Below, piece by piece: positions 56,967-64,000 of a stretch of DNA of 64,000 bases (positions within the stretch are counted from its first letter, which is position 1; each line of letters starts with the position of its first letter). A model generated the notes under the pieces. That model saw only the letters and a list, made by a program, of their open reading frames with translations. It searched no databases and was not told the DNA's origin. A program made the position numbers and the translations under genes. Source of the DNA: Bifidobacterium olomucense (GTDB taxonomy: Bacteria; Actinomycetota; Actinomycetes; Actinomycetales; Bifidobacteriaceae); assembly GCF_012932375.1 (NCBI RefSeq), contig NZ_JAAIIG010000003.1:62001-126000 (forward strand). The letters run 5' to 3'.

Positions 56967-59900
56967 ATGGAACCGAAGACGATGTTCAAACCCAGTGCCA
57001 TGGACCTCATCCGAGCCGGGCTGCAGGATCTCGACAGGTCCCGCTCTCTATTTGACCAGCTCAAAGTTGACGGCATTCCCGATAACCGTCTTGTGCAACT
57101 GCTGAGCGTTCTTGCTCACGCTTGCGATCCGGATGTGGCTCTGAGCAATTTTGTGGACATCGTCAACGCCATGCAGTCCAGCGGCCGTGACCTTGATTCC
57201 ATTCTGCAGGATGTATCCGCGCTGAAGCGTTTGATTACCGTGCTCGGTGTTTCCGATGCCATGGGCAAATTCATGAGATTCAAACCCGAGCTGGTGGAAG
57301 CCGCGGCAATCGATCATTGCGATAGTCATTTGTTCAATCACGCTCAGCGGCGTTCCCGTCTGTTGCAGGCGGTCGGTGCCGATCCGGATGAAACGGCATG
57401 CCCTGTGGCATCCAAACCGCTTGCCGAGGCGGCTACTGCGCTTCGCGCCAGCTACCGCAAACAATTGGCAGCGATCATCGCTCAGGATGCGGTGGCTGAT
57501 GATCCGGCTGCCATACAGCCGACCATCAGCCACGAGCTTTCGGATTTGGCAGATGCGGCGCTTGAAGGCGCGTTGGCCATTGCCAGGCATGAAGTGGCAG
57601 ACAGCGAACATGTACGCTTCACTGTCATCGGCATGGGAAAGCTCGGCGCGCAGGAATTGAACTATGTCTCCGATGTGGATCTCATTTATGTGGTCGAACC
57701 GGCAGACAAGGAGATCGATCATCAGACGCTTATCCGCGTGGGAACCAAGATGGGCACCATGCTGCAACGCGTTTGTCAGTCCGCCATTATGGGAGTGGCT
57801 GAGCAGCCTTTATGGCAGATCGACGGAGGATTACGCCCCGAAGGCAAAGACGGACAACTGGTTCGTGTACTTGACTCGCACAAGACCTACTACGAGCAAT
57901 GGGCGGAGAACTGGGAATTCCAGGCTTTGCTCAAAGCGCGACCGGTGGCCGGTGATCCCGACCTCGGCAAGGCATACATGGATATGACCCGTCCGTTCGT
58001 CTGGTCCGCTTCCAAGCGCAAGAATTTCGTGTACGACTGCCAGAAGATGCGTCAGCGCGTGGAGAATCTCATTCCTGCACCGCTGAAGGATCGTGAGATC
58101 AAGCTCGGCCGCGGTGGACTGCGAGACGTGGAGTTCACCGTACAGATGCTGCAGCTGGTCCACGGGCGCACCGATGAGACGTTGCGTACCAGTAACACGC
58201 TCGACTCCCTGCAGCGGCTTTCCGAAGGCGGCTACATTTCCCGCAAGCAAGCTGTACGCATGTCTCAGGATTACCGATTCGAACGTGTACTCGAACATCG
58301 TCAGCAGATATGGTCGTTGAAACGTACTCATCTGTTTCCTGATCTCGGCCGTGCCTCTGTGGGCGGACTGGAGAAAAAGCGTGACATCGATGTAGACGAG
58401 CTCAATCAGAATCAGGAGCTGCGTCGTCTTGCCCGCACTTTCGGTCTTCACCCGGAGGAACTCGTCGAGAAATATGATGACGTACGCCGTGAGGTACGTC
58501 ACCTTCATCTCGATATCTATTACCGTCCCATGCTGCCGGTCAACGCCCAGTTGGAAAACGACCAGATTTCGCTCAGCGTAGAAGCCGCACAGGAACGATT
58601 CTCCTCAATCGGTTTCGGCGATCCTCAAGCCGCTGTCCGGCATGTTCAGGCACTTACCGCCGGTGTCGGCCGTGCCGCGAAAATCAACCGCATTATCCTG
58701 CCTGCAGTACTGCAGTGGCTTGGAGAGGGACAGAACCCAGACATGGGTCTGCTCAACTGGCGCAAACTGGAAGAGAACTTCGGCACCGAATCCGGTTATC
58801 TCGGCTTCCTGAGAGATTCCACGTCCGCGGCACAGCGTTTGTGTCATGTGCTGTCCAACTCTCGTTTTCTCGGCGATGCTCTGAACAAATCGGTCGAATC
58901 GATCAGTTGGCTGGGCGATGACGACAACCTGAAAGCCCGCACCCGCGAGGCCCTTGATGTGCAAACGCATTCCGCACTGGAACGTTTCTGCGGCAGCATC
59001 AATGAATTCGCCACATCCGTGCGCGCCATGCGTCGCCATGAGATCGAACGCATCGGCTTGTCGTGGGTGAGTGGCGTCATCACTGATGATGCAAGCCTTA
59101 AAGCCATGACCGACGTATACGATGCCATTATTGACGCATCGCTGATCTGGTCCATTCGTCATCAGCTCGCTCAATTCGGAGTGGAACAGGCGCCGGCGAG
59201 CATTGCCGTCATTGCCATGGGACGATACGGCGGACGAGAAGTCAACTTCAGTTCCGATGCGGATGCCATTCTTATTTATCGGCCAGCTGATGGCGCTGAT
59301 GATGGTGAGGCCAACGCTTTTGCCAAGAAAGTTGTCGAAGATTTGCGCAACATTCTTCAGGGGCCCACCACTATTGAACCAAAAATCGAACTCGATCTGG
59401 ACCTTCGGCCGGAAGGCAAGAACGGTCCGATTATCCGCTCATACGCCTCATGCGAGGAATACTACGGTTCATGGGCGTCGACGTGGGAGCATCAGGCCCT
59501 GTTGCGCGCCCGATACGCGGCCGGCGACGCCGAGCTGGGCCGTGATTTCCTCATCAACATCGCTGACCCGTTGCGTTACCCAACCCAGGAGCTGAGCGAC
59601 GCCGAGCTGCAAAGCATTCGCAAGCTCAAAGCTCGTATGGAAGCTGAACGACTGCCGCGAGGCGTACGCCGAGAACGTCATCTCAAGCTCGGCAAGGGTG
59701 GACTTTCCGACGTGGAATGGACCGTGCAGCTGCTGCAACTTCAGCACGCCGGCAACATCAAGGATCTGCGTGTCAACGGCACGTTGGAAGCATTGCAGGT
59801 ACTGGAAGACAAGAAGCTCATCAGCGTCATCGACGCTATTCAGCTGCGTAAAGCGTGGACCACCTGCACGGCTGCCCGCAACGGCAACTACCTGTGGTCC

Positions 59901-60203
59901 GGTCGCGCCAATCAGGCGGATATTCTGCCCGATGACATGTATTCGCTCGGCGGCATCGCCGTCTACCTCGGGTATGGTGCACACCGTGGCCAGCATTTCG
60001 AAAACGATCTGCTTGGTGTGATGCGTAAATGCCGTGACGTATGCCAGCGGCTGTTCTACGGTCTGACTGAAGAAGACAATTCTGTTGCTTCAACGGTTGC
60101 CGGTCGCCCGGGAACATCTGGTGTGCCGCAAAAGTCCGCAAAGCCGCGCATGCATGTTATCGCTCCGCGTCTGACCGCCAACCGACGTCGCGCCCAACGC
60201 TGA
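56967..60203 (+). CDS. glnE: Glutamine synthetase adenylyltransferase (GlnE)
   Basis: Encodes 1078 residues, typical of actinobacterial GlnE. Two nucleotidyltransferase domains each carry the G-x-G-K/R-x-G/SxxxD pattern: GMGKLGAQELNYVSDVDLIYV (about residues 222-242; GMGKLGAQE, then SDVDL) and AMGRYGGREVNFSSDADAILIY (about 750-771). The helical GlnD-UR_UTase linker regions follow each. It adenylylates and deadenylylates glutamine synthetase in response to the cell's nitrogen state, a post-translational control that complements gltBD. Start ATG 56967 lacks a strong ribosome site. A 110-base hairpin cluster follows the stop. Confidence 0.95.
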   Translation: MEPKTMFKPSAMDLIRAGLQDLDRSRSLFDQLKVDGIPDNRLVQLLSVLAHACDPDVALSNFVDIVNAMQSSGRDLDSILQDVSALKRLITVLGVSDAMGKFMRFKPELVEAAAIDHCDSHLFNHAQRRSRLLQAVGADPDETACPVASKPLAEAATALRASYRKQLAAIIAQDAVADDPAAIQPTISHELSDLADAALEGALAIARHEVADSEHVRFTVIGMGKLGAQELNYVSDVDLIYVVEPADKEIDHQTLIRVGTKMGTMLQRVCQSAIMGVAEQPLWQIDGGLRPEGKDGQLVRVLDSHKTYYEQWAENWEFQALLKARPVAGDPDLGKAYMDMTRPFVWSASKRKNFVYDCQKMRQRVENLIPAPLKDREIKLGRGGLRDVEFTVQMLQLVHGRTDETLRTSNTLDSLQRLSEGGYISRKQAVRMSQDYRFERVLEHRQQIWSLKRTHLFPDLGRASVGGLEKKRDIDVDELNQNQELRRLARTFGLHPEELVEKYDDVRREVRHLHLDIYYRPMLPVNAQLENDQISLSVEAAQERFSSIGFGDPQAAVRHVQALTAGVGRAAKINRIILPAVLQWLGEGQNPDMGLLNWRKLEENFGTESGYLGFLRDSTSAAQRLCHVLSNSRFLGDALNKSVESISWLGDDDNLKARTREALDVQTHSALERFCGSINEFATSVRAMRRHEIERIGLSWVSGVITDDASLKAMTDVYDAIIDASLIWSIRHQLAQFGVEQAPASIAVIAMGRYGGREVNFSSDADAILIYRPADGADDGEANAFAKKVVEDLRNILQGPTTIEPKIELDLDLRPEGKNGPIIRSYASCEEYYGSWASTWEHQALLRARYAAGDAELGRDFLINIADPLRYPTQELSDAELQSIRKLKARMEAERLPRGVRRERHLKLGKGGLSDVEWTVQLLQLQHAGNIKDLRVNGTLEALQVLEDKKLISVIDAIQLRKAWTTCTAARNGNYLWSGRANQADILPDDMYSLGGIAVYLGYGAHRGQHFENDLLGVMRKCRDVCQRLFYGLTEEDNSVASTVAGRPGTSGVPQKSAKPRMHVIAPRLTANRRRAQR

Positions 60204-60212
60204 AACCTGATG

Positions 60213-60323
60213 GCGTACGTTTTCCCAGACTAATTTGGACATCATCTGGAGAAACGTACGCTAAGAAAGTGTCAGTGTACGTTTCTCCAGATGACGGTAA
60301 ATAAAGTCTGGATTACCGTACGT
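60213..60323. repeat. Nested hairpin cluster with four copies of CGTACGTTTCTCCAGA
   Basis: Copies: direct at 60213-60231, inverted at 60242-60262, direct at 60274-60294, inverted at 60303-60323. The two inner copies are near-perfect inverse partners over 20 bases (GTACGTTTCTCCAGATGA). The outer two share CCAGACT and pair imperfectly. It begins 10 bases after the glnE stop and could terminate its transcript. No gene is seen in the 295-base gap. Confidence 0.75.
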
Positions 60324-60399
60324 TGAGCAAGCAGCAGTAAGCATTATTGCGGAATGAGTCATCGGTATAGTCAGCGATGAGTAAAGACGCGTTTTTTAG

Positions 60400-60498
60400 G
60401 GTGAACACTCGGTGAACACGGCTGTCCGAAAAATGGCGTAAGTTAGATAAGGTCACATAAAGGGTGGCCACCTGTAACCACGAGCGAAAAGGTGAGCC
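60400..60498 (+). promoter_or_regulatory. pyrB upstream control region
   Basis: GGTGAACAC is repeated in direct orientation at 60400-60408 and 60411-60419, one helical turn apart, upstream of a weak -10-like TTAGAT near 60443. A palindrome GGTGGCCACC (60463-60472) then overlaps CACCT that can pair with the AGGTG of the pyrB ribosome site (60489-60493). This offers a possible switch of translation. No PyrR attenuator consensus was recognised. Confidence 0.35.
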
Positions 60499-61479
60499 TT
60501 GTCTAAAGAAACACCCATGGTCGGCAAAAGCGTTGTGACGCTTGACGACTTGTCTACCAATCAGATTCTCGAAATGTTGCATAAGGCCGAGTACATCGAT
60601 GCCCATCGCAAGGAAGTTTCCCATACCTGCGAAGGCCGCGTGCTCGCCACCTTGTTCTACGAGCCTTCCACCCGCACCCGTCTGAGCTTCGAAACCGCAA
60701 TGCTGCGTCTCGGCGGCAAGGTCATCGGTTTCGCCGGCGCACAGCTGGCTTCCGTGACCAAGGGTGAAACGATTTCCGACACCCTGAAAACCGTGTCGAA
60801 CTACGTGGACGTGGTTGCCATCCGCCACCCGAAGGAAGGTGCCGCTCTAGTGGCCTCCCGTGCCGCATCCGTGCCGGTGATCAACGCCGGCGACGGTGGT
60901 CACATGCACCCTACGCAGACGCTGGCCGATCTCGCCACGCTGCAGTCCCGCTTCGGCCGCATCACCGACCTGACCGTGGGCCTGTGTGGTGACTTGACGT
61001 TCGGCCGTACCGTGCACTCCCTGATCGAAACCCTCTGCCGTTTCGGCAACGTGCGTTTCATCTTGATCAGCCCGGACGAGCTCAAGACCCCGCAATACGT
61101 CATCGACCGCATCAATGCCACGCCAACCTGCTCTTACGTGGAGGTGCGCGATCTGGCCTCCGTGATCGGCGATCTCGACGTACTGTATATGACCCGCGTG
61201 CAGAAAGAGCGCTTCTTCAACGAAGACGACTACCTGCGCTTGCGTGACACCTACATCCTCGACGAGGAGAAGCTTTCCCTCGCCAAGCCGCATATGGCCG
61301 TGTTGCACCCGCTGCCGCGCGTCAACGAAATCGCCGTGGAAGTAGACGACGATCCGCGTGCAGCCTACTTCGAGCAGGTCAAGAACGGCATGCTCATGCG
61401 CATGGCTCTCGAAAGCTCCGTGGTGGGCGATGACCTGCCCGGCTATGAACCGCTCAACCCCAAGGAGGTGCAAGCCTGA
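60499..61479 (+). CDS. pyrB: Aspartate carbamoyltransferase catalytic subunit
   Basis: Encodes 326 residues from TTG 60499, with AAAAGGTGAG just upstream; ATG 60517 is an alternative that would drop six residues. The carbamoyl-phosphate-binding motif FYEPSTRTRLSFE (about residues 54-66), the aspartate-binding HPLPRVNEI near residue 275 and GDLTFGRTVHS are intact. It makes carbamoyl-aspartate, the second step of UMP synthesis. Its stop overlaps the pyrI ATG (TGATG), so a regulated PyrB-PyrI holoenzyme is expected. Confidence 0.95.
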   Translation: MSKETPMVGKSVVTLDDLSTNQILEMLHKAEYIDAHRKEVSHTCEGRVLATLFYEPSTRTRLSFETAMLRLGGKVIGFAGAQLASVTKGETISDTLKTVSNYVDVVAIRHPKEGAALVASRAASVPVINAGDGGHMHPTQTLADLATLQSRFGRITDLTVGLCGDLTFGRTVHSLIETLCRFGNVRFILISPDELKTPQYVIDRINATPTCSYVEVRDLASVIGDLDVLYMTRVQKERFFNEDDYLRLRDTYILDEEKLSLAKPHMAVLHPLPRVNEIAVEVDDDPRAAYFEQVKNGMLMRMALESSVVGDDLPGYEPLNPKEVQA

Positions 61480-61898
61480 TGGAAGTCACCAGCATCGTCA
61501 ACGGCATCATCATCGATCACGTGCCGGCCGGCACCTCGCTGAAGGTACTGGAATACCTGAAGATCGACCCATCCAAAACCAAGCTCGCGCTGATCATGAA
61601 CACCACATCCAAGCGCTTCGGTTCCAAGGACATCATCAAAATCGAAGACGACAAGGACATTGATCTTGACGTGCTCGGTTTCGTAGCGCGTCAGGCTACT
61701 GTAGATGTGGTACGTGGCGGGCGAATCGTGGAAAAGAAGCAGCCGCACCTACCCGAGCACGTTGTCGGCGTGATCAAATGCGTGAACCCGCGTTGCGTCA
61801 CCACCAGCGAGCATGACATCAAGCAGATGTTCCATTTGGTGCATTCCGATCGCCTTGAATACCGCTGCGATTACTGTGACGAGGAAGCCAAACTGTGA
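61479..61898 (+). CDS. pyrI: Aspartate carbamoyltransferase regulatory subunit
   Basis: Encodes 139 residues. The N-terminal allosteric domain (VNGIIIDHVPAGTSLKVLEYL) binds nucleotides, and the C-terminal zinc domain has Cys101 and Cys106 (CVNPRC) with Cys130 and Cys133 (CDYC), which join the catalytic chains. The ATG overlaps the pyrB stop and the stop overlaps the pyrC GTG. PyrI is well known from enterobacteria and archaea, and its presence in a Gram-positive actinobacterium is noteworthy. Confidence 0.94.
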   Translation: MEVTSIVNGIIIDHVPAGTSLKVLEYLKIDPSKTKLALIMNTTSKRFGSKDIIKIEDDKDIDLDVLGFVARQATVDVVRGGRIVEKKQPHLPEHVVGVIKCVNPRCVTTSEHDIKQMFHLVHSDRLEYRCDYCDEEAKL

Positions 61899-63415
61899 GC
61901 ATCACCCTACGCAACATCAAGGTCTGGAACACCGGTGAGATCATCGATTTGGTAGTTCCAGGCCTTGCCGACGCCTACTTCGCTGATACCGACACCGTGC
62001 ACGATGGTGCCGATATCGATGCCACGGGACTGACCGTGGCCCCCGGCTTCGCAGACCCGCATGTGCACTTCCGCGATCCCGGCCAGACTTATAAGGAATC
62101 GATGGTTTCCGGTTGCCGTGCCTCCGCTTCCGGAGGCTACACGAACGTGCTCATCATGCCGAATACGCTGCCCGCACTCGATGGTCAGCTGGTGACCGAT
62201 GCCGATGCTGCCGCCGATAAGCCAGGCGCACGCGAAGTGCGCGAAGCCGGCTTCAGCAACGTCATCGATTTCCTTCAGAACTACGACACCGCCCACGGCG
62301 TGAAGCTCCCGGTTCGCTACGACCTCTGCGTCTGCGCATCCAAGGATCGCGCCGGCAAGGAAGCAACCGACACCGCTGATTGGCTCAAATACGTGCCCGG
62401 ATTCGATGATGATGCCAAGACTCCGGCCATGAACGAACATCCGGTCACTGCCATCAGCGATGACGGTGCCGCGGTGCCTGAGCCGATTCTGGATCAGGTG
62501 TTGGCCAACGCCAAGGCTTCCGATCTGTATCTGATTGAGCACTGCGAGCATCACGATACCGGTGCCGTCAATGAAGGTCCGGTTTCTCATCAGCTTGGCG
62601 TTCCCGGCATCCCGGAAGATACCGAATTGAAGATCGTGGCTCGCGATATCGAGGCCGCACGCCGAACCGGTATCCATGTGCATTTCCAGCATGTGAGCAC
62701 CGCGATTTCGTTCGAGGCGATTCGCAAGGCCAAGGCCGAAGGACTGCCGATCACCTGCGAAACCGCACCGCATTATCTGGCACTGAGCGATGAAGCGCTG
62801 CTCGAATACGGCACGTTGGCCAAGATGAACCCGCCGCTGCGTTCCGAAGCCGATCGCAAGGCCACCATCGCAGCCATCGCCGATGGCACAGTCGACTTGC
62901 TGGCCACCGATCACGCACCGCACACGATGGACGAGAAGGCGTTGGGCTTCCTCGAAGCACCCAACGGCATCATCGGTTTGGAATGCGCGTATGGCGTATG
63001 TCACAAGGTATTGGTGGATGGTGGTCACATCTCGGATGAGCGACTGATCGAGCTCATGTCCGTAGCGCCGGAAGCGCTGATGGGCCATGAGGCCACGGAT
63101 ATCGCCGCACTCGTGGAGGACTGGGCCGAGCCGGCACCCACTGGTGACGATCCGGAAGGTGTGATCGCTGAGGAACGTGAGGCAGGGGAGGCCGTCACGG
63201 CTCAGCGCGAAGGCGTGAACCGTCTGCTGGACTTGAGCCGCGTGGATGATGCCGGGCACGTCGATCTTGCCATCTTGAACACCGACGAGGAATGGACCGT
63301 GGATCCGGATCAGTTCCACTCCGCAGCACGCAACACCCCATTCGGCGGATGGAAAGTCACCGGACGCCCGCTCGCCACCATCATTGGCTCCCAATTCATG
63401 TTCAGCCGATTGTAA
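61895..63415 (+). CDS. pyrC: Dihydroorotase
   Basis: Encodes 506 residues from GTG 61895, overlapping the pyrI stop. Amidohydrolase fold: metal ligands in DPHVHFRDPG (about residues 53-62), HCEHHD (about 216), HVHFQHVST and the Asp in LLATDHAPHT (about 342). It is longer than the usual 430 residues because of a Glu/Ala/Asp-rich insertion near residues 415-465 (GVIAEEREAGEAV) before the C-terminal region. It closes carbamoyl-aspartate into dihydroorotate. Separated from pyrF by a dispersed repeat. Confidence 0.94.
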   Translation: MSITLRNIKVWNTGEIIDLVVPGLADAYFADTDTVHDGADIDATGLTVAPGFADPHVHFRDPGQTYKESMVSGCRASASGGYTNVLIMPNTLPALDGQLVTDADAAADKPGAREVREAGFSNVIDFLQNYDTAHGVKLPVRYDLCVCASKDRAGKEATDTADWLKYVPGFDDDAKTPAMNEHPVTAISDDGAAVPEPILDQVLANAKASDLYLIEHCEHHDTGAVNEGPVSHQLGVPGIPEDTELKIVARDIEAARRTGIHVHFQHVSTAISFEAIRKAKAEGLPITCETAPHYLALSDEALLEYGTLAKMNPPLRSEADRKATIAAIADGTVDLLATDHAPHTMDEKALGFLEAPNGIIGLECAYGVCHKVLVDGGHISDERLIELMSVAPEALMGHEATDIAALVEDWAEPAPTGDDPEGVIAEEREAGEAVTAQREGVNRLLDLSRVDDAGHVDLAILNTDEEWTVDPDQFHSAARNTPFGGWKVTGRPLATIIGSQFMFSRL

Positions 63416-63422
63416 AGAACAG

Positions 63423-63475
63423 GCCCCCTCTGATGACGAGGGGGCTGTCATGCGAAGCATGACTGGAGGAGAGAC
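63423..63475. repeat. Dispersed two-hairpin repeat (copy 2)
   Basis: GCCCCCTC/GAGGGGGC and GTCATGC-gaa-GCATGAC stems are followed by TGGAGGAGAGAC, the same order as at 40597-40646. It lies between pyrC and pyrF, and its last GGAGGAGAG lies about 25 bases before the pyrF start. Stem 1 and stem 2 differ from copy 1 in paired positions. Confidence 0.75.
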
Positions 63476-63493
63476 TCAACAGAAAGGACTTCG

Positions 63494-64000
63494 ATGGATC
63501 GTCTGATCGAAGCAATCAACAACGTGCAGAACCCGTCCGTCGTGGGCCTGGATCCCACCGAAGCGTTGGTGCCGCCGCAAGTGGTGGCCAGCTTCGCCGA
63601 TGAAGTGCGTGACTCGGTGGATTCCCCGGAGGAGCTGCCTGCTGCTCAGCTGGCGGTCGCCTACTTCGAATTCAACCGCACCATCATCGATGCGGTGGCC
63701 GATATCGTGCCGGCAGTCAAGCCGCAGATCGCCATGTACGAGGCACTCGGCCCGGCCGGCGTCGATGTCTACACGATGACCTGCGAATACGCGGCCCAGC
63801 AGGGTCTGTATGTGCTTGGTGACGTGAAGCGTGGCGACATCGGTTCCACGGCCGCCGCCTATGCCCATCACCTGAACGGTGTGGCAGCCGCTTCGGCCGA
63901 TGGCGCGGCTTTCGACCCATGGCATGAGGATGCCGTGACCGTGAACCCGTATCTCGGCACGGATGGCATCACGCCGTTTGTTCAGGCCGCCACCGAAGCC
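63494..64000 (+). CDS. pyrF: Orotidine 5'-phosphate decarboxylase, N-terminal part
   Basis: 169 codons are visible from ATG 63494 behind AGAAAGGA; the gene runs off the right edge. It belongs to the type 2 (PyrF_sub2) family, with VGLDPTEALVP near the N terminus, PAVKPQIAMYE, and the catalytic Asp-x-Lys-x-x-Asp in VLGDVKRGDIGSTA (about residues 113-126). It completes UMP synthesis. It is the fourth gene of the pyr cluster, separated by 78 bases that contain the repeat. Confidence 0.92.
   Translation, partial: MDRLIEAINNVQNPSVVGLDPTEALVPPQVVASFADEVRDSVDSPEELPAAQLAVAYFEFNRTIIDAVADIVPAVKPQIAMYEALGPAGVDVYTMTCEYAAQQGLYVLGDVKRGDIGSTAAAYAHHLNGVAAASADGAAFDPWHEDAVTVNPYLGTDGITPFVQAATEA

Noticed and set aside
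61907..63460. Long minus-strand frame opposite pyrC
   Set aside because: Shadow frame; no family pattern.

Overview
This window looks like a chromosomal segment of a Bifidobacterium, most likely of the B. longum/B. breve group. The reasons are its high-GC actinobacterial gene style, frequent AAGGAGG-type Shine-Dalgarno sites with some GTG and TTG starts, the xpt-pbuX pair, the glgA and pcrA types, the pyrB-pyrI-pyrC-pyrF order, and very bifidobacterial protein sequences. No rRNA, tRNA, CRISPR array, prophage or intact insertion sequence was seen. Most of the window is housekeeping and metabolic DNA with a few accessory patches.

Layout. 1-2.6 kb: the start of an AlbA_2/Schlafen-type protein, a Cys-rich one-helix membrane protein, a membrane-anchored lytic-enzyme-like protein, and a DUF2975 plus XRE regulator pair. 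3.0-5.0 kb: xanthine salvage (xpt and an NCS2 permease). 5.2-10.8 kb: a PcrA/UvrD helicase with a Gly/Ser/Tyr low-complexity tail, then DUF4418, an FtsX-type permease and an ABC ATPase. 11-16.5 kb: rpsD with a structured leader, a TRIC-type channel, rpsT, lepA and hemW. 16.5-28.4 kb (accessory): an MFS exporter, a methyltransferase, a decayed NUDIX gene, a TetR/OYE-type flavin oxidoreductase/SDR cluster, a Bcp peroxiredoxin, and a TetR-controlled ABC exporter with a large coiled-coil permease. 28.4-30.6 kb: two tandem paralogous peptide genes of 41 and 42 codons facing a LacI regulator, with a perfect 20-bp LacI-type palindrome on the peptide promoter. 30.9-37.1 kb: gltB-gltD. 37.4-46.2 kb: a C39-like secreted protease, a small membrane protein, glgA, a soluble ABC ATPase, and a GDPD-MFS-HAD-nitrilase operon. 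46.3-49.2 kb: an SDR, an aldo/keto reductase, and tenA under a TPP riboswitch. 49.6-53.3 kb: an esterase, a Sel1-DUF6508 protein, the tRNA m1A58 methyltransferase and a SixA phosphatase. 53.6-64 kb: metE-metF, glnE, then pyrB-pyrI-pyrC-pyrF (the last cut by the window edge).

Functional links. Nitrogen assimilation is represented twice (gltBD; glnE), methionine synthesis by adjacent metE and metF, pyrimidine synthesis by the overlapping pyrBI-C genes, and thiamine salvage by riboswitch-controlled tenA.

Two non-coding themes stand out. (1) At least seven intergenic regions carry three or four copies of a roughly 12-22 bp motif in alternating orientations. The motif is private to each locus, and several fold into long hairpins. 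(2) Shared dispersed repeats occur at gene ends: a CGGACAGTCC palindrome after pcrA and at the lepA stop, and a two-hairpin element with compensating changes after glgA and after pyrC. The strongest candidate for an undescribed system is the tandem peptide pair with its LacI switch at 28.6-30.6 kb.
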